Notes: generated by a model not told the origin, from the sequence alone. Shown: positions 8,591-16,347, numbered from the stretch's first letter. The stretch: DNA of 64,000 nucleotides from JALYYC01 sp039922495 (GCA_039922495.1 JBDTEO010000020.1:1-64000); one strand, 5' to 3'. A program made the numbers and translations.

Positions 8591-10116
8591 CGGTGCCGGC
8601 CATTTCCCTGTACCGGGTCCTGATCGGTGAATCGAAACGTGATCGGCTCCGGCGCATAGGGCACACCCTGCCGGCGCGCTCGCTGCCGCGCTCGCTCGCG
8701 AGCCGTGAGCTGCTCCCGAGCCTGCTCTCGGTATCCGATCGTGTTGTAGGCGCAAAACGGGATCTGGTGGCCGCCCGGAAGGAGGAATTCCTTGCAGCAC
8801 TTCATCAGGTTCTTCTGGTTGAAGGTCCACGGATCCATGAAGTCCTGCATCATGATCATGAACATGCGGTCGGCGAGGGCGCCCAAGTCGAGAGCGTCGG
8901 GGAGGCCGCAGGCCGCGCAGGTAACGGCGAAGTTCCCGGCCGCCGTCTCAGAGCCGGGCACGGCCGAGGACGACCACAGCCCCTCGAGCGCCTGCCGGAT
9001 GTCGCGACCCACATCGACGAAGGCGCGGTTCGTGATGTAGTCGAGGTAGTCGTCGACGTTGAGGACGCGCGGCAATGGGATCACCTTGTCGCCATCGACG
9101 TACGCATAGGTGACCGAGTTGCACGTGGGGAAACAGCACGGGACCGGGACGAAGTCGTCCTTGCGAAAAAGCCCCTCGGTTTGGGTAGCGATCGCGTGGA
9201 TCACATCGGGAATGGTGATCCGCTGCATCGGATCGTGAGCCACGTGACGGCCCGCGTGGAATGCCGGCTGGAAGTTGATCCCCATCACGGCGGGGTGGCC
9301 CAGGCCAAAGCGAACGATTTCGCCGATCTCGTGCTCGTTGACGCCGCGCTCGACGGCCGGGACGAGGATGACCCGACAGCCGATGCTCGCCAGCCGGTCC
9401 AGGGCCCGGAATTTTTCCGCAAGGATGTCCGGCTCGCCCCGCAACACCCGGTAGGTCTCCGGCTCGAAGCCGTCAAACTGGAAATAGATCGTCGGCCGGA
9501 TCTCAGCCAATTCCGCCAGGAAGGCGTCGTCCTTCGCGATGCGCTTGCCATTGGTGTTGAGCATCACGTAGCGGATGTTTCTCGCCTTCGCGGCCCGAAG
9601 CATCGGGACAATCTGCGGGTGGATGCTCGGTTCCCCCCCGGAGAACTGGACCACCTCGGGGTTACCTTCGGTGCGCACCAAATCGTCCAGGATCTCCTCG
9701 ACCTCCTGCAGGGTGAGGTTGAAGCCGGACCCCGCGTTCGCAAAGCACAGCGGGCAATCCATGTTGCAGGCACTGTTGACCTCGATGATGCCGAGACAGG
9801 CGTGCTGCTGGTGTTCAGGGCAGAGTCCGCAATCGTACGGACAGCCGGCGCGGACCTCGTGGCTAAAGCGCAGCGGGATGGTTCCGGGCTTGTTGAATTT
9901 CGCGAGTCGCACGTAGGCTTCGGCGTCGCCATAGATAAGCGCCTCGAACCGCCCATGGTTTGGGCAGCGCTTGCGCATGTAGACCTTGCCGTCGCGCAAG
10001 ACGATGTGCGCGTCGATCACCCGTCGGCACTCCGGGCAGATACTGCGCGTCAGCTCGAAGAAGACGTAATCAGCGTCCTGCTTGATGCGGACTTCAGCCG
10101 TCGGAAGCTCAGCCAC
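8587..10116 (-). CDS. Radical SAM protein of the MJ0619/tetraether synthase (Tes) family
   Basis: 509 residues. Rubredoxin-like cysteines (Cys27, Cys30, Cys51 with CPNHG) precede a C92-x3-C96-x2-C99 motif (GCPYDCGLC) and the radical SAM cluster C117-x3-C121-x2-C124 (CNMDCPLCF). SGGEPSIHPQI and LNTNG follow, and the C-terminus has more Cys groups (PVPCCFPTC, CAAC, KCCKEF). This layout matches MJ0619-type proteins, the family that includes archaeal Tes, which joins lipid chains into tetraethers, and bacterial homologues proposed to make membrane-spanning lipids; an older proposal for MJ0619 is pterin methylation. It is the first gene of a minus-strand cluster with methyltransferase and CDP-alcohol transferase genes, which favours lipid chemistry. 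Family firm, substrate inferred. Confidence 0.88.
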   Translation of the reverse strand: MAELPTAEVRIKQDADYVFFELTRSICPECRRVIDAHIVLRDGKVYMRKRCPNHGRFEALIYGDAEAYVRLAKFNKPGTIPLRFSHEVRAGCPYDCGLCPEHQQHACLGIIEVNSACNMDCPLCFANAGSGFNLTLQEVEEILDDLVRTEGNPEVVQFSGGEPSIHPQIVPMLRAAKARNIRYVMLNTNGKRIAKDDAFLAELAEIRPTIYFQFDGFEPETYRVLRGEPDILAEKFRALDRLASIGCRVILVPAVERGVNEHEIGEIVRFGLGHPAVMGINFQPAFHAGRHVAHDPMQRITIPDVIHAIATQTEGLFRKDDFVPVPCCFPTCNSVTYAYVDGDKVIPLPRVLNVDDYLDYITNRAFVDVGRDIRQALEGLWSSSAVPGSETAAGNFAVTCAACGLPDALDLGALADRMFMIMMQDFMDPWTFNQKNLMKCCKEFLLPGGHQIPFCAYNTIGYREQAREQLTARERARQRARRQGVPYAPEPITFRFTDQDPVQGNGRHR

Positions 10117-10226
10117 CCAACCCTCTCACTCGTATAGGCTAAAGGGACCGTATCTGGATTGATCTGGGTCCGGATCGGTCGTCGTCAGTGAGCACCATAA
10201 CCCTATCGGCATCCGCGGCACCAATC

Positions 10227-10242
10227 CGTGATCTGGATCACA
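10227..10242. promoter_or_regulatory. CRP-like operator between divergent redox/lipid genes
   Basis: CGTGATCTGGATCACA is a near-perfect match to the CRP-type consensus TGTGA-N6-TCACA. It lies 110 nt upstream of the radical SAM start and about 55 nt upstream of the AhpC-like selenoprotein, so it could control both. It shares its core GTGATCTG with the site at 22631, next to the Crp/Fnr gene of this window. Confidence 0.55.
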
Positions 10243-10285
10243 CGTTTCAGGCTCGGATGCTCTGCTGAGCCGAGCGGTACGCTGA

Positions 10286-10825
10286 AACCTGCGATGGCCC
10301 GGCCCGGCCCGGCCCGGCCAGCCAGCACCCCCGCTTTGCCTCGCCGACCTTCGCGGTGAACGCCGCTGTCTGGAGGATCTGCGCGGCCGACCAGCTATCC
10401 TCGTCTTCCTCCGATACCTGGGTTGACTCGCCTGCGAGGAGCATCTGTCGCAGTTGCGGCAGCGGCAAGCCGAGCTGGCGCCGGCGAGGGTGGTGATCAT
10501 CACCTTCGCCTCTGCCTCTAAAGCAGCACGGGTGCTTCAGCCGTGGCTCACCGCGTTCGAGGTCTGGGTGGACCCGGAGCGTGAGGCCTACCGCGCGTGG
10601 GGTCTGGGAAGACGGAGGCTGGTTGCCGTGCTGAACCTCGGCACGGTGCGGCTCTATGCCCGTGCGTTCCTTCGCGGAAGACGCTGGCGGCCGCGCCAGT
10701 GGGACTTTGGCCAACTTGGCGGCGAGGCGGTGCTCGACGCCGATAGCGTGGTCCGCCTGTGGCATCCAGAGAGGACCGCAGACGACCGCCCAGCAATCGA
10801 TGCTTTGATCCGGACGCTCCAGTAG
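10286..10825 (+). CDS. AhpC/TSA-like selenoprotein (PRXL2-like), start unresolved
   Basis: The frame from 10286 to the TAG at 10823 is open except for one TGA at 10424-10426. It reads LADLRGERRCLEDLRGRPA, ILVFLRYLG-TGA-LAC-EEHLSQLRQRQ, VVIITFASAS, FEVWVDPEREAYRAWGLGR and QLGGEAVLDADSVVRLWH. Family members have FLRHFGCPFCREH, so TGA replaces the first Cys of the CxxC and the second is kept. A strong hairpin follows 18 nt later. No ATG, GTG or TTG lies in frame upstream of the TGA; ATG 10294 is out of frame but is followed by four GCCCG repeats, and one extra unit would put it in frame. A TTG at 10454 would lose the active site. Likely a seleno-peroxidase. Confidence 0.72.
10297..10316 (+). repeat. 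Pentanucleotide repeat (GCCCG)4 just after an ATG
   Basis: Four exact copies of GCCCG directly follow ATG 10294-10296 at the 5' end of the AhpC-like selenoprotein. The unit length is not a multiple of three, so a gain of one unit (or a loss of two) moves the ATG into the frame of the domain. It may be a slippage-prone on/off switch or a miscounted repeat in the assembly. Confidence 0.6.
10445..10462 (+). other. Candidate SECIS hairpin of the AhpC/TSA-like selenoprotein
   Basis: CTGTCGC pairs with GCGGCAG (7 bp, one G-U) around the loop AGTT, starting 18 nt after the TGA at 10424. The loop has G in its second position. Spacing, stem and loop all fit the bacterial SECIS description; this is the cleanest of the three. 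Confidence 0.65.
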
Positions 10826-10826
10826 G

Positions 10827-12959
10827 GTGAGCCCCGTCTCCATGACGCCCATCACATCAGCGGGACCACCCAAGCTGCCAGAGTTGTGTGAGCATGAAGC
10901 GGATGCGGACAACAACGGGGCCAGACGCATGCACCCCGTGGAGGGAGACGCCGTAGCAGGGACTCTCGTCGTGCTCGATGGCAGCACCTTCTTCGTCTCC
11001 GACCCGACGGGGAATGTGGAGCCGGGGCACGGGGCTACCGGGTTCTTCTTCAAGGACATGCGCCACCTCTCCACCTGGCGCCTCTTGGTGAACGGACGGC
11101 CGATGCAGCTACTGACGGTCCGGACGCCCGACTACTACTCGGCCCGCATCTTTGGAACCCTGGGGACAGCGCGGGTTGGGCTCAACCCAACGATCTCCAT
11201 CCGTCGCGACCGGTTCGTCTCCGACGGGGTCCATGAGGATATCGTCGTCGAAAACAACTGCGATTCCGAACAGGAAGTCCGGCTTGAGCTCGAGTTCGGT
11301 AGCGACTTCGCCGACCTGTTCGAGGTCAAAGCCCGTGAGCTGAAACCACCGGCCACCAGCGTCGAAATCGGCTCAGACCGTGTCAGCTTGCGGTACGAAC
11401 ACGAGGGGTTTGTCCGCGGCACCACGATCGCCTTCAGCCTGCCAGCGACGATCGACGAAGAGGGCGTCCGGTTCGATCTCCAGCTGAAGCCCCGTGAACG
11501 GTGGCAGCTGTGTGTCGACGTTCTGTGCCTGGTCGATGGCACGACCATCGAACCTGGACAGCGGTGCGGTTCCTTTGGCATGGCCAAACCCAAGATGCCG
11601 ATGGCGCTCGACCAGTGGTTGGCCGATGCCCCGCGGCTCGAGGCAGATTCGGACACCGTCCGTCATACGTACCGGCAGAGCCTCGTAGACCTGGCGGCGC
11701 TCCGGTTTCGTCCAGACGAAAACGTCTCATGGTCGCTTCCGGCGGCCGGACTCCCGTGGTTCATGGCGCTCTTCGGGCGAGACAGCTTGATCACCTCCTA
11801 TCAGGCGTTGCCCTTCCAGGCTCACCTCGCGCAGACGACGCTCGAGGCGCTCAGCGCCATGCAGGCAACCCGCATGGACGACTTCACAGATGCCGAACCC
11901 GGGAAGATCCTGCATGAGCTTCGGTGCGGCGAGCTTGCCCGACTCGGCAAGGTTCCGCACACGCCCTACTACGGAACCCACGACGCGACGCCACTCTTCC
12001 TCATCCTCCTCGACGAGTACGAGCGGTGGACCGGCGATACCGCCCTCGTCCATAACCTGGAGCCCGCGGCCCGGGCAGCCCTGGCCTGGATCGAGCGCTA
12101 TGGCGACCTCGACGGCGACGGCTACCTCGAGCATCGAACTCGTTCCTCAAAGGGCCTTGTCAACCAGGGCTGGAAGGATTCCTGGAACTCCATGTTGTTT
12201 GCAGACGGCCGGGTTGCGGAGGGGCCGATCGCCGTCTGTGAGGTCCAGGGCTACGCCTATGACGCCCGGCTGCGAGCCGCCCGCCTGGCCCGCTCCATCT
12301 GGAACGACACCGGCCTGGCAGACCGGCTCGAGGCGGACGCGGCCCTTCTCCGCAGCCGCTTCAATCGTGACTTCTGGAGCGAGTCCCGGGGCCATTACGT
12401 CGTGGCCCTGGACGGGCAAAAGCACCAGGTCGACGCCCTCACCTCGAATATCGGTCACCTGCTCTGGAGCGGGATCGTCGACCCGGAGCGGGCAGCGCGC
12501 ACCGTTGAACGGCTGATGGCGCCGGACATGTTCAGCGGCTGGGGCGTGCGAACGATGTCGGCTCGGGACGCCGGCTACAACCCCATCGAGTACCACAACG
12601 GGACCGTTTGGCCGCACGATACTGGGCTCATCGCCGAAGGCATGCGACGCTACGGTTTCACCAGAGAAGCGGCGACGTTGGCGATATCCATCTTTGACGC
12701 GGCGGAGGCCTTTGCTTATCGCCTCCCTGAGCTCTTCGCGGGGTTCCCGCGTGAGGAAACTGGCGTGGCGGTGGAGTATCCGTCCGCATCTCGGCCGCAG
12801 GCGTGGTCGGCAGGAGCTCCCCTTCTCGCGCTTCGGACCCTGCTAGGTCTGGACGTGGTGGACGGCGTGCTTCACTCCCAGCCTCACCTCCCAAGCCAGC
12901 TTGGTCGACTCCGCCTGGAGGGCATCCGGGTCAGGGGCGGGCAGCAATCGGCGGGATGA
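10827..12959 (+). CDS. Glycogen debranching/amylo-alpha-1,6-glucosidase family protein
   Basis: 710 residues. The N-terminal domain (about 40-250: VLDGSTFFVSDPTG, GFFFKDMRHLS, NGRPMQLL) is the GDE N-terminal beta-sandwich; the C-terminal part (about 280-690) is an (alpha/alpha)6 glycosidase with WFMALFGRDSLI, YGDLDGDGYLEH, NQGWKDSWNSM and YHNGTVWPHDTGLIAEGM. These motifs fit trimming of alpha-1,6 branches or a related alpha-glucoside. GTG 10827 starts 1 nt after the preceding stop; ATG 10842 is an alternative, and conserved sequence starts near residue 40. It lies near a GH15 gene (19697), so both may serve glycogen or trehalose turnover. Confidence 0.85.
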   Translation: MSPVSMTPITSAGPPKLPELCEHEADADNNGARRMHPVEGDAVAGTLVVLDGSTFFVSDPTGNVEPGHGATGFFFKDMRHLSTWRLLVNGRPMQLLTVRTPDYYSARIFGTLGTARVGLNPTISIRRDRFVSDGVHEDIVVENNCDSEQEVRLELEFGSDFADLFEVKARELKPPATSVEIGSDRVSLRYEHEGFVRGTTIAFSLPATIDEEGVRFDLQLKPRERWQLCVDVLCLVDGTTIEPGQRCGSFGMAKPKMPMALDQWLADAPRLEADSDTVRHTYRQSLVDLAALRFRPDENVSWSLPAAGLPWFMALFGRDSLITSYQALPFQAHLAQTTLEALSAMQATRMDDFTDAEPGKILHELRCGELARLGKVPHTPYYGTHDATPLFLILLDEYERWTGDTALVHNLEPAARAALAWIERYGDLDGDGYLEHRTRSSKGLVNQGWKDSWNSMLFADGRVAEGPIAVCEVQGYAYDARLRAARLARSIWNDTGLADRLEADAALLRSRFNRDFWSESRGHYVVALDGQKHQVDALTSNIGHLLWSGIVDPERAARTVERLMAPDMFSGWGVRTMSARDAGYNPIEYHNGTVWPHDTGLIAEGMRRYGFTREAATLAISIFDAAEAFAYRLPELFAGFPREETGVAVEYPSASRPQAWSAGAPLLALRTLLGLDVVDGVLHSQPHLPSQLGRLRLEGIRVRGGQQSAG

Positions 12960-12997
12960 CCCTCACCCGCATTCGTCGTCCGCGACTATTCTGACGG

Positions 12998-14401
12998 TCA
13001 GCGACCCATCAGCCGGCGGAGCAGTCGGCCCTGCCATCCGCCGGCAAAGTCAGCGATGGTCGCCCGTGAGGCCAGCTGCTGGATTCCGAGACCGTACGTT
13101 GGATAAACGTGGATCGTGGAACTGAGTTGCCGCAAGGTCGCCTTTGACTGGATCGCCAGTGCTAGCTCGTTGATGACCTCCCCAGCGACCGGCGCGACGA
13201 CGGTCGCGCCGACCAGGATGTTGTTGCGGGCGACCAGTTTGATGAAGCCGTCGAGTTCACCAGTCGTCTGAGCCCGATCGATGCGCTCGAGTGGCAGGCG
13301 CAGGACTTCCGTCCGGCCAGCGCCGCTCCGCGCCTGCTCCTCCGTCATCCCGGCCTGTCCCACTTCGGGGTCGGTGAAAACGACCCAGGGCACTCCATCA
13401 CGCTTCCCGCGCATCGCTCCGGGAAAAAGGGCGTTGCGCGCGGCAACGTAACCCTGCCAGCCGGCGTAATGGGTGAACTGCACCGAGCCGGCCGCATCGC
13501 CGGCCGCGTAGACGCGGGGATTGCCGGTCCGCAGCCGGGTATCAACCGAGATCCCATCCTCCGTCGAGGCAACGCCGGCTTGCTTGAGATTGAGAGCGTC
13601 AAGGCGTGGCCGCCGACCGACCGCCACCAGGACTGCGTCGCCTTCGATGCGTGAGCTGCCCACGGTTAACGCGATCCCGTCCGACGTTTGCTGCACGCGC
13701 TCGACCGGTGACCGAGTGTAGACCTGCACGCCTTCCCGCACAAACCGATCTGCGAGCACGGCGCTGGCGTCAGGATCGGCCAGCGGCAGGATCCGATCCG
13801 CGCCTTCGACCAGGCTGACCTCCGACCCGAGCCGGCGGAATGCTTGAGCAAACTCAGCCCCGATCGGCCCCGAACCGAGGATGAGCAAGCGACGCGGAAA
13901 CGTCTTCAGGGCAAAGACGTCTTTGTAGGTCAGAAACGCAATGTCGGCCAGCCCGGGGATGGGTGGGACCAAGGGCTCCGCGCCAGTGCAGACAATGAAG
14001 CGTCGACCGGTAGCCCGGGAGTCGCCAATCGTGATCGCATCCCGACCAACGAAACGGGCCGGGCCGAAGGCGACGTCGATGCCCTGCCGCGCCAACTCGT
14101 CGGCCGTTTCGAAGGCATAGACGCGCTCAATCGCGGCATGGACTCGGTCCATCACGCTGCTGGCATCAACGGTGGGAGCAACCGATGCAGCCCCAAAAGC
14201 CGCCGCCTGCCGCAGGCACTGCACAATTCCAGCGGTGTGGATGAATGCCTTGCTGGGCACGCACCCCGTCCATGTGCAGTCGCCGCCAATCCGCTCTTTC
14301 TCGACGAGTAACACTCTTGCGCCGACAGCGCGGGCGAACGGGGCCGCGATCAGCCCGGCTGAGCCGGCACCCACCACCACGAGGTCGTATGCGGCATCCA
14401 T
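12998..14401 (-). CDS. FAD-dependent pyridine nucleotide-disulfide oxidoreductase (MerA/Lpd-like)
   Basis: 467 residues. FAD-binding GAGSAGLIAA at about 11-20, redox pair Cys42/Cys47 (GGDCTWTGCVPSK), NAD(P)H site LILGSGPIGAEFAQAF, second FAD motif VYAAGDAAGS, and a dimerisation domain ending HVYPTYGLG. Lipoamide dehydrogenases have HPHPT-x-E there, and true MerA has a C-terminal vicinal Cys pair and often an HMA domain; all are missing, so the electron acceptor is another disulfide or selenosulfide. The start (14401) faces the AhpD-like selenoprotein start at 14470, 68 nt away, which makes that protein a plausible partner. Confidence 0.85.
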   Translation of the reverse strand: MDAAYDLVVVGAGSAGLIAAPFARAVGARVLLVEKERIGGDCTWTGCVPSKAFIHTAGIVQCLRQAAAFGAASVAPTVDASSVMDRVHAAIERVYAFETADELARQGIDVAFGPARFVGRDAITIGDSRATGRRFIVCTGAEPLVPPIPGLADIAFLTYKDVFALKTFPRRLLILGSGPIGAEFAQAFRRLGSEVSLVEGADRILPLADPDASAVLADRFVREGVQVYTRSPVERVQQTSDGIALTVGSSRIEGDAVLVAVGRRPRLDALNLKQAGVASTEDGISVDTRLRTGNPRVYAAGDAAGSVQFTHYAGWQGYVAARNALFPGAMRGKRDGVPWVVFTDPEVGQAGMTEEQARSGAGRTEVLRLPLERIDRAQTTGELDGFIKLVARNNILVGATVVAPVAGEVINELALAIQSKATLRQLSSTIHVYPTYGLGIQQLASRATIADFAGGWQGRLLRRLMGR

Positions 14402-14469
14402 GCGCCCGATCCTACGCCGGCCCCGCAGGAGAGCGGGCTAGGCTACAGGAAACGCTAGAGGAGGACGTC

Positions 14470-14964
14470 ATGAGTTGGGTCACCCAATCGCTGGACGCCG
14501 CGGAAATGGACCACATTCTCGCCTCTCACAGTCTCAATGCGGATGCGCTGCGGGCGCACCTCCAGCTCTACCGGACCGTCATGTTTGGTCAATCGGGCTT
14601 GACTCGGGCCGAGCGCGAAGCGGTCGCGGTCACCGTCTCGGCCGCCAACCACTGTCACTATTGAGTCGTCCATCACAGCGCCGCCCTGGCCCGCGAGTCG
14701 GGGAACGGCGCGGTCGCGGAGGCGGTCGCCTCCCTCAGCCCGGAGCTTCTGCCTGAGCGCCTCCGCTCACTGGCTCATTACGCGATCAAGCTCACCCGCA
14801 CCCCGGAAAAAATGGTCGAGGCAGACCTCGGCCCGCTGCGGGCATCCGGGCTAAGGGATCGCGACATCGTCGATCTGAACCAGGTCGTTGCCTACTTTAA
14901 CTACGTCAACCGGGTGGCGCTCGGGCTAGGCGTCGAACTGGAAGGCCGCTGGGACGAGAACTGA
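14470..14964 (+). CDS. AhpD-like alkylhydroperoxidase selenoprotein (Sec65)
   Basis: Reading through TGA 14662-14664 gives a 164-residue carboxymuconolactone-decarboxylase/AhpD-family protein. The active site reads NHC62-H-Y-TGA65-VVHH69S, with Glu50 upstream (TRAEREAVAVTVSAAN). Glu50, Cys62, position 65 and His69 have exactly the spacing of Glu118, Cys130, Cys133 and His137 of mycobacterial AhpD, so selenocysteine would replace the peroxide-reacting Cys133. The downstream half is intact (LAHYAIKLTRTPEKM, LRDRDIVDLNQVVAYFNYVN). The start has a strong AGGAGG at 14459-14464. A hairpin 13 nt after the TGA fits a SECIS. Gene is head to head with the flavin reductase at 12998-14401. Confidence 0.88.
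14678..14711 (+). other. Candidate SECIS hairpin of the AhpD-like selenoprotein
   Basis: Lower stem GCGCCG (14678-14683) pairs with CGGCGC (14706-14711); upper stem CCCG (14690-14693) pairs with CGGG (14699-14702) around loop CGAGT, which has G in position two. The upper stem begins 25 nt after the TGA. Fold made by eye in GC-rich DNA. Confidence 0.5.
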
Positions 14965-15020
14965 GGTTCGGGCTCACAAGGGTGAAATCCGGTGGTTCCC
15001 GCCGGCGCATAGTACCGGGT

Positions 15021-15764
15021 ATGGGCAGCGGCCTGACTAGTCGCGGCGGAGCCGCGGCGCGCCTGTTCCTGGTCGGCGTCGCCACGACCGTCCTGCTGGC
15101 CGCCTGTGGCGAGGCGGCGGCACCGTTGGCCGCGGCCCCCAACGCCAGCGGCGGAGCGCCGACGGCCAGCACGGTCCAGGGATTCAAGCGCGTCTTCGAT
15201 CAGCCACGCCTGAGCAACGGCCACCCACTCACGCTCTTTGTGGGCGGTCAGTTCTGCCCATTCTGCGCCTCGATGCGCTGGCCACTCGTCAAGGCCATGA
15301 GCCGGTTCGGGAGCTTCAGCGGGCTCGGCCAGATCACCAGCCAGCAGGGCACCGACGGTTTCAACTCGATCTGGACATATGACCTGACCAAGGCCACCTT
15401 CCACAGCGATTACGTCACCCTCCGCATGGTGGAAGTCGCCGACGTCAAGGGCAACCCCCTGCAGCAGCCCGACGCTGAGGCGACGGCGCTCCTCAACCAG
15501 TTCGATCCAAAGGGATCCATCCCCTTTGTCTTCGTCGGCGGCAGTTACGTCGCGCAGCTCCCGTACTCCCCGGCCCTGCTGCAGGGGAAGAGCTTCCAGC
15601 AGATCCTCGACGACGTGAACTCCAGCCATCCCGGTGAAGTGGGCCGGGCCATCGATGCCGAAGCTGACGCGATCACCGCCATCATCTGCAAGACGGACGT
15701 CGCCCAGCCGGCGACCGTGTGCAATCAGCCCGGCATCCAGGCGCTGACGCAGCGCGCGCCCTGA
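15021..15764 (+). CDS. Thioredoxin-fold lipoprotein (DUF929-like)
   Basis: 247 residues. N-terminal lipoprotein signal ending LLAAC at Cys29, then an Ala-rich linker, then a thioredoxin-like domain with GGQFCPFCASMRWPL (Cys79/Cys82) and the matching proline region GSIPFVFVGGSYV. Two further Cys near the C-terminus (IICK, TVCNQ) could form a disulfide. It is exported and membrane-anchored, so it likely handles disulfides outside the cytoplasm. ATG 15021 is chosen because it gives a normal signal peptide; GTG 14982 would add 13 residues. The next gene begins 5 nt downstream. Confidence 0.75.
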   Translation: MGSGLTSRGGAAARLFLVGVATTVLLAACGEAAAPLAAAPNASGGAPTASTVQGFKRVFDQPRLSNGHPLTLFVGGQFCPFCASMRWPLVKAMSRFGSFSGLGQITSQQGTDGFNSIWTYDLTKATFHSDYVTLRMVEVADVKGNPLQQPDAEATALLNQFDPKGSIPFVFVGGSYVAQLPYSPALLQGKSFQQILDDVNSSHPGEVGRAIDAEADAITAIICKTDVAQPATVCNQPGIQALTQRAP

Positions 15765-15769
15765 TTTCG

Positions 15770-16261
15770 ATGGTCGCCCGTGCCTCGTTGGTGGAGGTGT
15801 ATCGCCGGCGACCCTACCAGTTCGCGGCCATCCTCGGGGCTGGCGGGATGGCCATCCTCCTGGTTTGGAGTAGCCAGATCGTGACGATCTTCCCCCAGGG
15901 CGGACTCTTCCTGGATGTCGATGCCTTGACGATGATCGGCATCGCGCTCGCCGCTGCATTGATGGGTTTGACCCTCCCGCTCCACTGGTATGCATGGCGG
16001 CGAAGCCGAGTTGTGGCGCCCGCCTCCGGGATGGGTTTGGTGGGAACCCTCTTCAGCGTCGGATCGCTGTCCTGTTGCGCGCCGCTGCTCTTGCCCGGCG
16101 TGCTCAGCCTGCTGGGATTCAGCGGGACCACGCTTCTGGCTTTCAATCTGCGCCTCCACCAACTCCGGCTGCCCCTCACCGCCGTGGCCCTCGCGTTCCT
16201 TCTGGTCAGCCTCTGGATCGGGCTACGAAACGTGACCCGGAGCTGCCGGATACCGGCATGA
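15770..16261 (+). CDS. Four-TM membrane protein with vicinal cysteines (MerT-like motif)
   Basis: 163 residues with about four hydrophobic segments (FAAILGAGGMAILLVW; MIGIALAAALMGLTLPL; a long one containing SVGSLSCCAPLLLPGVLSLL; LTAVALAFLLVSLWIGL). The SLSCCAPLLLPG segment resembles the CC-containing first helix of mercury transporter MerT, though the fold order differs. Start ATG 15770 follows the lipoprotein stop by 5 nt; its TGA overlaps an ATG at 16258. Transport or thiol exchange across the membrane is possible; the function is not known. Confidence 0.65.
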   Translation: MVARASLVEVYRRRPYQFAAILGAGGMAILLVWSSQIVTIFPQGGLFLDVDALTMIGIALAAALMGLTLPLHWYAWRRSRVVAPASGMGLVGTLFSVGSLSCCAPLLLPGVLSLLGFSGTTLLAFNLRLHQLRLPLTAVALAFLLVSLWIGLRNVTRSCRIPA

Positions 16262-16347
16262 GCATCCGCCGCCCCGTACTGTGGGCAATCCTGGCTTCGG
16301 TGGCACTTGTGGCGGGGATCGTGGCGATCGCCGGCCAGCACCGCTGT
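16258..16347 (+). pseudogene. 5' fragment of a membrane-anchored or exported protein
   Basis: An ATG overlapping the upstream TGA (ATGA) opens a frame with a textbook signal anchor (VLWAILASVALVAGIVAIAG), but after about 29 residues the frame runs antisense into the nnrE coding sequence. The body of the protein, perhaps another thioredoxin-like partner, appears to have been lost at the junction with nnrE. Confidence 0.4.

Noticed and set aside
8575..10137. Long plus-strand open frame of about 520 codons
   Set aside because: It is the antisense of the radical SAM gene; composition is a by-product of GC-rich codon usage and no domain is visible.
12998..14401. True mercuric reductase (MerA)
   Set aside because: No C-terminal vicinal Cys pair and no HMA domain; only the general flavoprotein fold and CxxxxC are shared.
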